DNA from: UBA8529 sp964390565
GTDB taxonomy: Bacteria > Bacteroidota > Bacteroidia > Bacteroidales > Tenuifilaceae
Assembly (NCBI GenBank): GCA_964390565.1
Contig: CAYMII010000012.1
Coordinates: 23,465 to 87,464, forward strand
DNA: 64,000 nucleotides
Direction: 5' to 3'
A program made the position numbers and the translations under genes. Position 1 is the stretch's first letter. The number at the start of each line of letters is the position of its first letter. The notes under the pieces were generated by a model. The model was not told where the DNA came from. It did no database searches and worked only from the letters and a program-made list of their open reading frames with translations. This document shows, piece after piece, positions 40,952 through 49,530 of this stretch.

Positions 40952-41357
40952 CCGAATCGATAAGTGGCTTTGGATGGTTCGAATCTTTAAATCGCGTTCA
41001 ATTGCAGCAGAATACATCAAAAAGGGACGTGTATTTATTAAGGATGTTGCAGTAAAGCCATCTAAAGAGGTTCATGTTGGAGATGTTATTATTGTACGAA
41101 AGCCACCAGTAAACTACTCATTTAAAGTTGTTGGGTTTCCTAAGAATAGGGTAGGAGCCAAACTTGTGCCCGAATATCTCGAAAATGTTACTCCGCAGGA
41201 GGAGTTACAGAAACTCGATCCTAACTTTATGGCATTCTATGGGACTCGCGATAAAGGTACTGGACGTCCAACCAAAAAGGAACGTAGAACCATCGACTCC
41301 GTCTTAGATCCCGATTCAGATATGTTCGATTGGGATGATGAGCCTTCTGAGGACTAA
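40938..41357 (+). CDS. S4-domain RNA-binding protein (Hsp15/HslR type)
   Basis: 139 aa. NSRIDKWLWMVRIFKSRSIAAEYIKKGRVFIKDVAVKPSKEVHVGDVI (about 4-52) is the S4 RNA-binding domain of the Hsp15 group, which rescues nascent-chain-bound 50S subunits. A C-terminal basic/acidic tail follows (DKGTGRPTKKERRTIDSVLDPDSDMFDWDDE). Its start overlaps the pth stop, so translation is coupled. Its stop overlaps that of the convergent flavin reductase gene by 4 bp. Confidence 0.9.
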   Translation: MGDNSRIDKWLWMVRIFKSRSIAAEYIKKGRVFIKDVAVKPSKEVHVGDVIIVRKPPVNYSFKVVGFPKNRVGAKLVPEYLENVTPQEELQKLDPNFMAFYGTRDKGTGRPTKKERRTIDSVLDPDSDMFDWDDEPSED

Positions 41358-41893
41358 ATAGATGTAAGATTCCCTTCGTTTTGGTAGCAACCAATTATTT
41401 CACCTATATAGAAACGGTGAAAGTCTTTTGTTGGGTAAACCTTTTCAATAATTGCTTTATCTATAAAAGCCTCAGGCTTTATATTATCAGCATAAATTTT
41501 ATTGCAATCAATAGAAAGATAAGATTCTTGAAACGAAATACATCCATTGGGCGTAATTGCTGGAGTTAACCCTGTTTCTTTGGCCTTATCATAATCTCTA
41601 CCTGATTTTGAACCGCAAAAGTTAAGCGCAGGCTTATACTTTTTATCAAAAAAGGAAAGATTGAAAATGGAATTTTTCTCAACAAACTCAAAGGTATACC
41701 GCTGGGGTCTGATGTAAATTGTAGCAACTGATTTGTTCCAAAGAACACCTAGCCCACCCCATGAAGCAGTCATGGTATTATATTTATCAGCAGTTCCAGC
41801 TGTAATGAGCATCCATTTAACATCAAGCAGTTTAAAAACGTTTTCGTTAAGTTTATATGGGTTAAGTTCTGTGAAATGAGCAAGATTTTCCAT
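41354..41893 (-). CDS. Flavin reductase-like domain protein
   Basis: 179 aa. KWMLITAGTADKYNTMTASWGGLGVLWNKSVATIYIRPQRYTFEFVEKN (about 26-74) is the FMN-binding split-barrel signature of the flavin reductase family. SFFDKKYKPALNFCGSKSGRDYDKAKETGLTP follows. It would reduce flavin or use FMN for a small-molecule reduction; the substrate is unknown. It ends convergently into the S4 gene with no terminator between. It is a single-gene unit. Confidence 0.88.
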   Translation of the reverse strand: MENLAHFTELNPYKLNENVFKLLDVKWMLITAGTADKYNTMTASWGGLGVLWNKSVATIYIRPQRYTFEFVEKNSIFNLSFFDKKYKPALNFCGSKSGRDYDKAKETGLTPAITPNGCISFQESYLSIDCNKIYADNIKPEAFIDKAIIEKVYPTKDFHRFYIGEIIGCYQNEGNLTSI

Positions 41894-41938
41894 ATTGAAA
41901 ATATGTAAAAGATGGGTGTTAACTAATAGAATTTAATA

Positions 41939-42916
41939 TTAGAAATACTCGTAAGTATACTTGTAAAGTACCTTATATTTATAGTCAGAGTAATACGATT
42001 CAACCTCGGCAGGATTTGACCGATCGTTGTATTTAAAATTTTTACTCGAAAAATCATTAGGGATTCCATCGAACCATTTTTCTTCGAGCAAAATGCCTTT
42101 ACTATCGTATTTGTAAGCCCTGCTTAAAAGCTCCGTGCCATCGGGATTAACTTGAATAATCTCAGTAATAAGGTTTTGAGCGTTATATTTGTATTTGAAC
42201 TTCTTAGAGAGTTTGCCAGAGTAATACTCAGCATTTGAAATTATAAGATTTTTCGAATCATATTCAGAGGTGATGCGCTTAACTTCATTCCCCTTGGCAT
42301 CCATTCGAGTTTCCTCAATTAAGTTCCCGTTTGCATCTGTCTTTCGAATCAGAATATAATCAAGGTTTTTACCAAGTTTAAGGATTTTAATAGTTTGTGT
42401 ATTTCCGCTGTATGTAGATTCCCATTTCTCAAGTACAGAGTTATCGGCTCCGAGTTTTGTGATATCTTTTACTTTACCATCGGAAGTGTATCCGTACATT
42501 ATTTTATAAGGTGAAATGCCGTCAAATCCATTCTCAATTTTCTTATTCCCTTTATCGTCGTAAATGAAACTTTGCTTGTAGGTTAACTCGATGTCGGGTT
42601 TATCCTTCTTTTCAAACTTCTGATATTCCAACTTATTGTTGTTTTTATCATACTTGTAAATGAGTTTTGAAGATATTTGCCCGGTTGATTTATAGTTTAT
42701 TACCTCTATTGCATTCCCTTTATCATCGTACTTGCTTTCGGTTGTGATGTAGCCTTTAGGGTTTAGACTCCCTTTAACATATTTATGAGTCCACTGTGTA
42801 ATTTTTGAGATTTTACTACTGGAGATACGTTCACGATCTCTATCCTCTTGCTGTCCTTGTGAGAAAGCAAGGTTTTGAAGCAGTAAAACAGTAACGACTA
42901 AAGTTATAAGTCTCAT
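41939..42916 (-). CDS. Secreted YD-repeat-like protein
   Basis: 325 aa. I chose the ATG at 42916 (signal peptide MRLITLVVTVLLLQNLAFSQG). The mature protein is a chain of about ten strand-turn units of 18-25 residues, each with Y-D/S-x-x-G-x-x: YDDKGNAIEVINYKSTG, YDKNNNKLEYQKFEK, YDDKGNKKIENGFDG, YTSDGKVKDITKLG and so on. These resemble RHS/YD repeats, which build beta-solenoids. There is no toxin-like C-terminal domain and no T9SS tail. A structural or binding role in the envelope is plausible. It is downstream of the SiaB-type gene but with a 132-bp gap. Confidence 0.75.
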   Translation of the reverse strand: MRLITLVVTVLLLQNLAFSQGQQEDRDRERISSSKISKITQWTHKYVKGSLNPKGYITTESKYDDKGNAIEVINYKSTGQISSKLIYKYDKNNNKLEYQKFEKKDKPDIELTYKQSFIYDDKGNKKIENGFDGISPYKIMYGYTSDGKVKDITKLGADNSVLEKWESTYSGNTQTIKILKLGKNLDYILIRKTDANGNLIEETRMDAKGNEVKRITSEYDSKNLIISNAEYYSGKLSKKFKYKYNAQNLITEIIQVNPDGTELLSRAYKYDSKGILLEEKWFDGIPNDFSSKNFKYNDRSNPAEVESYYSDYKYKVLYKYTYEYF

Positions 42917-43048
42917 TTTTGAATAACCAACGTAACTATTTTGAATAATCATTTTTTTCGAGAGCAATTATAGTAAAAAATAGTGATTGGTAGATAAGAT
43001 GGGGATTCAAATTTCATGCCTAAATAAAAAAACAATAGGAATAGTTTT

Positions 43049-43630
43049 TTATTCATCATCTGTATCTTCTTCAGCCGAAATAGGAATTGTAACCCCAAGG
43101 ATAAAGAAATATCGATTGCTATCGTATGGTACAAAATGATAATAAAGTTTATTCCTCGATTTTCTAGCAATATCAATTAACCCAAGACCAGCACCGCCTT
43201 TTTCGTTAAGCTCGCCTTCTATCATTTGTTTAAGGAATAGATGCTTTAAGTCTTTTGGTGATGAAGAGTTAAGTTTTTCAAGTCGGCTTTCTAAAACTAC
43301 CATCTTGTCGTTTCGAACAAGGTTTCCAGTGACAACATAAAAAGAATCTTTGCTTTCGCCAACGATGAAAAGACCGTTTCCAATTTGCTTCTCTTTTTCA
43401 TCATAATCGTCGGAATGTTTCGTGATATTTTGTAAACACTCAATCATGATATGGAAAACTCTCTTGCGAGTTGGAGTGGGAATATTTTTTTCTGCAATTT
43501 TTCGATTGGCCATAAAAGCAAAAGATCGCATGATCTGATGGTTCATCTCTCCCTTGTAAATCAAGGGAAAACCACTAGATGCAACCTCGCTTGTGAGGGT
43601 AGATTTTAAGAAGTAAATTACATTATCCAT
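43049..43630 (-). CDS. SiaB-family protein kinase
   Basis: 193 aa of the GHKL-like SiaB family. VFHIMIECLQNITKHSDDYDEKEKQIGNGLFIVGESKDSFYVVTGN contains the N-box-like ENxxKH part (here ECLQNITKHS). GGAGLGLIDIARKS is the G-box-like loop near the end. The Pseudomonas SiaB kinase phosphorylates SiaC, which controls a c-di-GMP synthase. The matching SiaC-family protein is at 6044-6472. No phosphatase SiaA or cyclase SiaD lies adjacent. The gap to the next gene on the same strand makes it a single-gene unit. Confidence 0.8.
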   Translation of the reverse strand: MDNVIYFLKSTLTSEVASSGFPLIYKGEMNHQIMRSFAFMANRKIAEKNIPTPTRKRVFHIMIECLQNITKHSDDYDEKEKQIGNGLFIVGESKDSFYVVTGNLVRNDKMVVLESRLEKLNSSSPKDLKHLFLKQMIEGELNEKGGAGLGLIDIARKSRNKLYYHFVPYDSNRYFFILGVTIPISAEEDTDDE

Positions 43631-43753
43631 CGAATGATGAAATTAAGCAAATTCTATATACTAACCAAAAAACAATAAATTTTTCTTGTTTTATTTTATG
43701 GATCGATGTTTTTTTTAATTGAAACAGCATCTTTTTTAAGCCAATGAAAAAAT

Positions 43754-44740
43754 TTACTCAATAAAAACCTCTAATACTGTTGCTAAATTAATCGGTTCAA
43801 AAGACACCTCTTTTAAGTCAGCCGGTATTAGGAGGGTTTCGCCCCTTACTAACTTCTCCTTTTTATTTTCGCCGTAATTTACAAATAATTCACCCTCAAT
43901 GCAAAGTAAAACAACAAACGAGTCGAGAAGGTTGTAGTCTTTTTCGATTATTTTATCAAAAGTTAACCTATTCACTGTAAAAAACTCGGACTTAACGATT
44001 TCAACATCATTATTCTTCGTCTTCCCTTTCGAGAACTTGAAAGTATTAGGTTTTTTGAAGTCAATCACATCAAGTGCCAGCTCTGTGTGCAATTCGCGTG
44101 GATTTCCATCTTTGTCAACTCTCCCCCAATCATGTATCCTATAGGTAATGTCTGATGTTTGTTGTATTTCAGCAAGTAAAACGCCCTTGCCAATGGCATG
44201 AACCCTTCCTGCTGGAATAAAAAAGATATCGTCTTGGTGAGCAGATTCAACGTTCAGTATCTTGCTTAGTGAGTTTGACTCTAGGTGATCTAGATATTCT
44301 TCTTTAGTTATATCTTTATTGAAGCCGGTGATTATTTTTGAGTCCGGCTCACTGTCGATGATGTACCACATCTCCGTTTTGCCATAGGCATGATGCCTTT
44401 GCTTTGCAACCTCGTTATCAGGATGCACCTGAATGGAAAGGGTGTCGGTAGCATCGATTAGCTTGATAAGCAGAGGGAACTCATCTCCAAACCTGTCAAA
44501 TACCTTATCGCCAACTAAATCACCCATGTAAATTTCAATGAGCTCTTGGAGGTCATTTCCTGCAAGGAAACCATTGGTTACAACCGAAATATTTTCATCA
44601 ATTGATGATATTTCCCAACTCTCTGCACACCTTTTAATATTGTTGGGTACTTTCTTATTGAGTTTACTTTTTAGGTTTGTTCCTCCCCATATATAATCTT
44701 TATAAATGGGCTCGAATTTTAAAGGGTAAAGGTTTTCCAT
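43754..44740 (-). CDS. manA: Mannose-6-phosphate isomerase, class I
   Basis: 328 aa. It interconverts mannose 6-phosphate and fructose 6-phosphate. LKFEPIYKDYIWGG opens the protein. The zinc ligands are in SIQVHPDNEVAKQRH and in the GRVHAIGKGVLLAEIQQTSDITYRIHDWGR block. FKKPNTFKFSKGKTKNN leads to the C-terminal cupin. I chose the ATG at 44740, the family start, because an upstream in-frame ATG at 44935 would overlap udk and its control region. It is divergent from udk. Confidence 0.92.
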   Translation of the reverse strand: MENLYPLKFEPIYKDYIWGGTNLKSKLNKKVPNNIKRCAESWEISSIDENISVVTNGFLAGNDLQELIEIYMGDLVGDKVFDRFGDEFPLLIKLIDATDTLSIQVHPDNEVAKQRHHAYGKTEMWYIIDSEPDSKIITGFNKDITKEEYLDHLESNSLSKILNVESAHQDDIFFIPAGRVHAIGKGVLLAEIQQTSDITYRIHDWGRVDKDGNPRELHTELALDVIDFKKPNTFKFSKGKTKNNDVEIVKSEFFTVNRLTFDKIIEKDYNLLDSFVVLLCIEGELFVNYGENKKEKLVRGETLLIPADLKEVSFEPINLATVLEVFIE

Positions 44741-44856
44741 AATTGCGATTATCCAAAAATAATGCCAATAAAAATGCTCTTTTGGTATGAAAAAGATTTG
44801 TACTTTAGCATACCTAATAATTGTTGTCAAAGTTAATAATATAATAAGTTTAATCA

Positions 44857-45477
44857 ATGCTAGTAGTTGGAATTGCAGGAGGCACAGGCTCAGGGAAAAC
44901 AACGGTTGTAAACCGTATAGTGAATCTATTACCAAAGGGGGAAGTTGTCGTTATCCCACAGGATTCATACTATTACGATAACTCCCATTTGCCTTTAGAG
45001 GAGAGGCAGGAGATCAACTTTGACCATCCTGAATCAATTGAGTTTGATCTTTTGGTAGAGCATGTGAAGAAACTTAAGAGTGGCGCAGCAATTGAACAAC
45101 CTATTTATTCTTATTTAACATGTACTCGAGCCAAGGAAACAATTCCCATTGAGCCTCGCCATGTAGTTATAATTGAGGGAATTCTGGTTTTAACAAACCC
45201 CGAACTTCGCGATTTGATGGATGTTAAAGTTTTTGTTGATGCCGATCCTGATGATAGGCTTTCGAGGGTAATTCTTCGCGATATTGTTGAACGTGGACGG
45301 TCAGTTAATAAAGTTTTGGAACGTTACGAGAAGACAGTTAAACCCATGTACCTCCAATTCATTGAGCCTACCAAAAGGTATGCTGATATTATAGTTCCTC
45401 AGGGAGGAAATAATTTGGTTGCTATAAATATTCTTGCATCGCTTATCGAAAAAACATTACGTATTCATGGAATCTAG
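44857..45477 (+). CDS. udk: Uridine kinase
   Basis: 206 aa. It phosphorylates uridine and cytidine in the salvage pathway. The P-loop is GIAGGTGSGKTT (5-16). QDSYYYDNSHLPLEERQEINFDHPESIEFDLL is the nucleoside-binding stretch, and IIEGILVL with FVDADPDDRLSRVILRDIVERGRS close the active site. It shares a divergent intergenic region with manA. The next gene starts 11 bp after its stop. Confidence 0.95.
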   Translation: MLVVGIAGGTGSGKTTVVNRIVNLLPKGEVVVIPQDSYYYDNSHLPLEERQEINFDHPESIEFDLLVEHVKKLKSGAAIEQPIYSYLTCTRAKETIPIEPRHVVIIEGILVLTNPELRDLMDVKVFVDADPDDRLSRVILRDIVERGRSVNKVLERYEKTVKPMYLQFIEPTKRYADIIVPQGGNNLVAINILASLIEKTLRIHGI

Positions 45478-45488
45478 CTAGGTATTTT

Positions 45489-46211
45489 ATGCTTAAAGAA
45501 GTCAAACTCGAGGATGTTCTGTTTCTTGATATCGAAACTGTACCTCAAACACCCGATTATGCCCAATTGCCAGATGATCTAAAACCTTATTGGGATAAAA
45601 AAGCAACATATTTAATTAAAGGTGATGAAACACCTGAAAGTATTTTTGGACGATCAGGAATATATGCGGAGTTTGGTAAGATTATTTGTATCTCAGCCGG
45701 ATTTATTGTTCAACGCGATGGCGAGAGGTATTTCAGGGTAAAATCATTTTATGGTGATGATGAGATCGCCCTCCTTTCAGGCTTTTCCGTAATGCTTAAT
45801 CGCTTTGGGGCTAAGCCCAAAGCGAATCTATGCGCCCATAACGGCAAAGAGTTTGACTTTCCATATATCTCTAGAAGAATGCTCATCAATGGCATCGAAA
45901 TTCCTGAATTGCTTGATGTTGCTGGTAAAAAGCCATGGGAGGTTAAGTTCCTAGATACCATGGAGCTATGGAAATTTGGCGATTATAAGAGCTATACTTC
46001 ACTTGATTTACTCTCAAAGATTTTTAATATTCCATCACCTAAGGATGATATAAATGGAAGCCAAGTGGCAGATGTTTACTATAAAGAAAAGGATATTGAA
46101 CGAATTGTAACCTACTGCGAGAAAGATGCCTTAACCGTTGCTCAACTTCTATTGCGATATAAAAACGAACCAATTATTAACCCCGAGAATATTGAAAGGG
46201 TGTTGGAGTAG
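45489..46211 (+). CDS. PolB-like DEDD 3'-5' exonuclease
   Basis: 240 aa. LFLDIETVPQTPDY (about 11-24) supplies the first DxE, LCAHNGKEFDFPYISRRML (about 118-136) the middle D, and IERIVTYCEKDALTVAQLLLRY the last D motif. The group is the predicted 3'-5' exonuclease related to PolB (PF10108), DNA- or RNA-directed. It is 11 bp behind udk and likely shares its transcript. The biological role in Bacteroidota is not established. Confidence 0.88.
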   Translation: MLKEVKLEDVLFLDIETVPQTPDYAQLPDDLKPYWDKKATYLIKGDETPESIFGRSGIYAEFGKIICISAGFIVQRDGERYFRVKSFYGDDEIALLSGFSVMLNRFGAKPKANLCAHNGKEFDFPYISRRMLINGIEIPELLDVAGKKPWEVKFLDTMELWKFGDYKSYTSLDLLSKIFNIPSPKDDINGSQVADVYYKEKDIERIVTYCEKDALTVAQLLLRYKNEPIINPENIERVLE

Positions 46212-46258
46212 AAAGGTGATTGGTTAAGTATGATTTGTACATTTCAGCTGCTTCGGGC

Positions 46259-47056
46259 TTAATGTTCTAAAAATGTGAGTATTGCATTTATAAACTCGTT
46301 TGGTTTTTCGGCGTGTACCCAATGACCTGCACCATCAATTCTAACTAATGATGAATTTGTGAAGTATTTACTTAGACTATCCTCTTTTTCGGTTGGAATA
46401 TAATTCGATAGACTTCCTTTAATAAATAGAGTTCGAACTGCACTTTTTTTATCTGGTGAAGCAATGCCTTCCATCATATTAATAATGTTGTCCGAAATGG
46501 CTGAAAGATTTAACTTCCAGCTGAAGGAGCCATCATTCTCTCTTTTTAGATTTTTTAGCAAGAATTGTCGAACCATTGCGCCTTTTACCCATTTTGCCAG
46601 TACTTCATCTGCCTCGTTTCTCGATTTAAGGCTATTCAATGGAATTGATTTCAACCCTTCTATAATTTTTTGATGCTCTGATACAATTTGAGTTGATAGC
46701 TCATTGCCTTCGAGGTGACTCCACGGTGCAATATCCACAACTACTAGAGAAGATACTCGTTCAGGGTGTTCGTAAGCAAAATGCATTGCAACCTTACCTC
46801 CCATGGAGTGACCAATTATATTGGCTTTTTCAAACTTGAGTTCATTAAAAAGTTCGAGTAAATCATTGGCCATCAGCGCATAGCTGTGTTCTTCGCTTTG
46901 TGGGCTTTGCCCATGGTTTCGTTGGTCAACGTTGATAACTCTAAAGTGCTTCTTGAGTTCCTTCGCTATGCTTACCCAATTATCGGATGAGCCATATAAT
47001 CCATGGAGAATAATTAAGGGATTTCCCTTTCCCGATTCGCGATAGAAGAGTTTCAC
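46259..47056 (-). CDS. Alpha/beta-hydrolase, YbfF-like esterase
   Basis: 265 aa. LIILHGLYGSSDNW is the oxyanion loop, GHSMGGKVAMHFAYEHP holds the nucleophile elbow (Ser near 92), VVDIAP follows, and the catalytic His is in GAGHWVHAEKP. These match YbfF/AcoC-type esterases, often acyl-CoA or small-ester hydrolases. Its start directly abuts the pdxJ stop (47057), so the two genes are co-transcribed as pdxJ-esterase. The substrate is unknown. Confidence 0.88.
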   Translation of the reverse strand: MKLFYRESGKGNPLIILHGLYGSSDNWVSIAKELKKHFRVINVDQRNHGQSPQSEEHSYALMANDLLELFNELKFEKANIIGHSMGGKVAMHFAYEHPERVSSLVVVDIAPWSHLEGNELSTQIVSEHQKIIEGLKSIPLNSLKSRNEADEVLAKWVKGAMVRQFLLKNLKRENDGSFSWKLNLSAISDNIINMMEGIASPDKKSAVRTLFIKGSLSNYIPTEKEDSLSKYFTNSSLVRIDGAGHWVHAEKPNEFINAILTFLEH

Positions 47057-47770
47057 TTATCTGAGCTGTTGAAGATACATCTGAATGGTGTTCTCAAGCC
47101 CAAAATATAGCGCATCAGCAATTAGTGCATGACCAATCGAGACCTCTACCAGATTTGGAATGTTTTGATTGAAGAATTTAAGATTCTCGAGACTTAAATC
47201 ATGCCCTGCATTAAGTTCAAGGCCAACGATTTTAGCGGCTTCGGCTGCTTTTATAAATGGCGCTATGGCTTTTTCGCGATTTTCGGGATAGAGAGTAGCG
47301 TAAGACTCGGTATAAAGTTCAATCCTATCGGTCAAAGTATCTGCTGCACGCTTAACCATTTCTGGGTCTGGATCAACAAATATCGAGGTTCTAATCCGTT
47401 GCGCCTTAAAAATGGCAATCACCTTTTTTAAATACTCCTTATTATTAATGGTATCCCAGCCGGCATTTGATGTGATTGCACCAGGAGGATCAGGGACAAG
47501 CGTAACTTGATGAGGAGCAATGCTTAATACAAGATCTATGAACGATTCAGTTGGGTTGCCCTCAATGTTAAACTCTGTAGTAATTATGGGTTTGATATCT
47601 CTTGCATCCTGATATCTGATGTGTCGCTCATCGGGTCGTGGGTGAACGGTGATGCCTTCTGCACCAAATCGTTGACAATCGATAGCAGTTTTTAAAACGT
47701 TAGGAATATTCCCTCCTCTAGCATTCCTGAGGGTGGCAATTTTATTAATATTTACGCTTAAGCGGGTCAT
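47057..47770 (-). CDS. pdxJ: Pyridoxine 5'-phosphate synthase
   Basis: 237 aa, the usual length. It makes pyridoxine 5'-phosphate from deoxyxylulose 5-phosphate and an aminoacetone phosphate. LSVNINKIATLRNARGGNIPNV opens the barrel, followed by GAEGITVHPRPDERHIRYQD, VTLVPDPPGAITSNAGWD and GLELNAGHDLSLENLKFF. It shares a 62-bp divergent region with the CBS-domain gene. In Bacteroidota this gene often lies next to nadK, as here. Confidence 0.96.
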   Translation of the reverse strand: MTRLSVNINKIATLRNARGGNIPNVLKTAIDCQRFGAEGITVHPRPDERHIRYQDARDIKPIITTEFNIEGNPTESFIDLVLSIAPHQVTLVPDPPGAITSNAGWDTINNKEYLKKVIAIFKAQRIRTSIFVDPDPEMVKRAADTLTDRIELYTESYATLYPENREKAIAPFIKAAEAAKIVGLELNAGHDLSLENLKFFNQNIPNLVEVSIGHALIADALYFGLENTIQMYLQQLR

Positions 47771-47832
47771 AATGCCAAATTTTCGAGTTACATTTGTGCA
47801 AATGTAGTAGTTTTTCCAAACGCTTTAAGGCT

Positions 47833-48498
47833 ATGATAGCAAAAGATATGATATCAGAAATAATTCCATCTCTGAAAACTTCAGATACTGGTATTACTGC
47901 TTTAAATTGGATGGATGTATTTAAGGTGATGCACCTGCCTATTGTTAATGATAAGGAATTTTTGGGGCTTATTTCCGAGGTCGATATTTATGACATGAAT
48001 ATGCCCGAGGAGCCGCTAGGCAACCATCCATTATCATTGTTCATGCCATACGTTTTGGAACATCAGCATGTGTTTGAGATTATGGAGGTGGTTTCGAGGC
48101 TTAAACTTTCACTTGTCCCCGTGCTCGATATTAAAAAAAACTACATGGGTGTAATCACCATGGTCGACTTGCTCCATTACTTTGCAGAGCTATCGGCACT
48201 TAAGAATCCCGGAGGGATAATCATTGTTGAGTTAAATAGTAATGATTACTCAATGGCTCAAATATCTCAAATTGTAGAAGGGAATGATGCCAAAATCTTG
48301 AGTTCGTATGTCACTCCTCATCAAGATTCTACAAAACTTGAACTTACCCTTAAGCTAAACGTTACCGATCTTACCTCTATTATTCAAACTTTTAATCGTT
48401 ACAACTATAGTATAAAGGGATCATTTATGAAGTTTGATGATGAGGAAGATCTTCTCGATGAGCGCTACGATTTGCTCATGCGTTATCTAAATACTTAA
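47833..48498 (+). CDS. CBS-domain protein (AcuB-like)
   Basis: 221 aa. Two CBS motifs occupy residues 1-130 (DMISEIIPSLKTSDTGITALNWMDVFKVMHLPIVNDKEFLGLISEVDIYD and LSLVPVLDIKKNYMGVITMVDLLHYF). An ACT-like domain follows (about 140-210: GGIIIVELNSNDYSMAQISQIVEGNDAKILSSYVTPHQ). It is probably an adenosyl-nucleotide sensor, with the ACT domain as an effector site. I chose the ATG at 47833; an in-frame TTG at 47794 would add a cysteine-rich head overlapping the control region. It is 7 bp before nadK, so it may tune NADP synthesis; this is inference. Confidence 0.85.
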   Translation: MIAKDMISEIIPSLKTSDTGITALNWMDVFKVMHLPIVNDKEFLGLISEVDIYDMNMPEEPLGNHPLSLFMPYVLEHQHVFEIMEVVSRLKLSLVPVLDIKKNYMGVITMVDLLHYFAELSALKNPGGIIIVELNSNDYSMAQISQIVEGNDAKILSSYVTPHQDSTKLELTLKLNVTDLTSIIQTFNRYNYSIKGSFMKFDDEEDLLDERYDLLMRYLNT

Positions 48499-48505
48499 TC
48501 GTGGA

Positions 48506-49420
48506 ATGATGGGAGATGCACAATCATCGAATGGTGGTAAAGTAGTAATCGCCATCTATGGAAAATACCTTGAAAGCCCTTTCAAGAATGATCTTGATGT
48601 CCTATTCGAAATTCTCGATAAACGACAGGTTGATGTTGTAATTTACGCTCCTTTTTACGATTATCTTAAAGCGGAGTTTAATATTAAGGTAAATGCTAAA
48701 GCTGTTTTCCGAACGGCAAGCGAGGTAAAGTTTCTTGCTAACTTTATGCTTAGCCTTGGTGGAGATGGTACTTTCCTTGAATCGGTTGCCTTTGTTGAAG
48801 ACTCAAATATCCCTGTACTTGGTATCAACTTTGGTCGGCTTGGATTTCTTGCTAACATATCAACCGAGGATGTCGATGATGCAATACATATGCTTTTAAA
48901 TGGTGATTTTTATGTCGAAAAGCGATCTTTAATTCAGGTGGTAACAGGTAATAACCCTTTTTCAAATTACCCCTACGGTTTAAATGATTTTACTTTACAG
49001 AAGAAGGGAACAGCCATGATTACAGTTAACGCCTATATTGATGATGAGTTTTTATGCACATATTGGGCTGATGGTTTGATTGTCGCTACACCAACTGGTT
49101 CAACCGCTTATTCACTAAGTGTTGGCGGTCCAATCTTAAGCCCAAAACTTTCATCTATGGTGATTTCAGCTATTGCGCCACATAACCTAACCGTTCGACC
49201 ATTTGTAATTCCTGACTCCAGTAACTTAAGGCTCGAAGCTACAAGTCGATCTGGTGATGTGTTGGTTTCACTTGACTCCCATTCATTTACTTTGGATTTA
49301 CCTTTAGTAGTTGAACTTAAAAAGGCTCCATTCCATTTAGGTGTCGTTAATCTTAACGGATCAAATTTTTATAAAACACTTAGAAACAAATTGCTTTGGG
49401 GCGCAGATAAGCGAAATTAG
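48506..49420 (+). CDS. nadK: NAD kinase
   Basis: 304 aa. It makes NADP from NAD. The signature GGDGTFLES (about 87-95) carries the key Asp; GINFGRLGFLANIS, the NE-type region and TGSTAYSLSVGGPILSP are the other core blocks. The length is normal. Its start lies 7 bp after the CBS-domain gene. The next gene begins 110 bp later and has its own -7 box. Confidence 0.95.
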   Translation: MMGDAQSSNGGKVVIAIYGKYLESPFKNDLDVLFEILDKRQVDVVIYAPFYDYLKAEFNIKVNAKAVFRTASEVKFLANFMLSLGGDGTFLESVAFVEDSNIPVLGINFGRLGFLANISTEDVDDAIHMLLNGDFYVEKRSLIQVVTGNNPFSNYPYGLNDFTLQKKGTAMITVNAYIDDEFLCTYWADGLIVATPTGSTAYSLSVGGPILSPKLSSMVISAIAPHNLTVRPFVIPDSSNLRLEATSRSGDVLVSLDSHSFTLDLPLVVELKKAPFHLGVVNLNGSNFYKTLRNKLLWGADKRN

Positions 49421-49505
49421 AGGTTGCGTATAGTTTTTTTGCACAATTAAAATTCAACTAATTCGTTTGTTTTGTGTTTATTGGTTATAATAAAATGCAT
49501 TTTTA

Positions 49506-49513
49506 TATATTTG
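49506..49513 (+). promoter_or_regulatory. Candidate -7 box before the first DUF6089 gene
   Basis: TATATTTG matches TAnnTTTG and lies 17 bp ahead of the ATG at 49531, an unusually short leader. The -33 element is weak. Confidence 0.35.
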
Positions 49514-49530
49514 TACTATTGTAAAATTGA

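Noticed and set aside
44741..44935. 65-codon N-terminal extension of manA
   Set aside because: It would overlap the udk coding sequence and its control region; the family start is MENLYPLKF at 44740.
47794..47832. TTG-start extension of the CBS-domain gene
   Set aside because: It adds a cysteine-rich unmatched head and reaches into the divergent pdxJ control region; the ATG at 47833 fits the family start.
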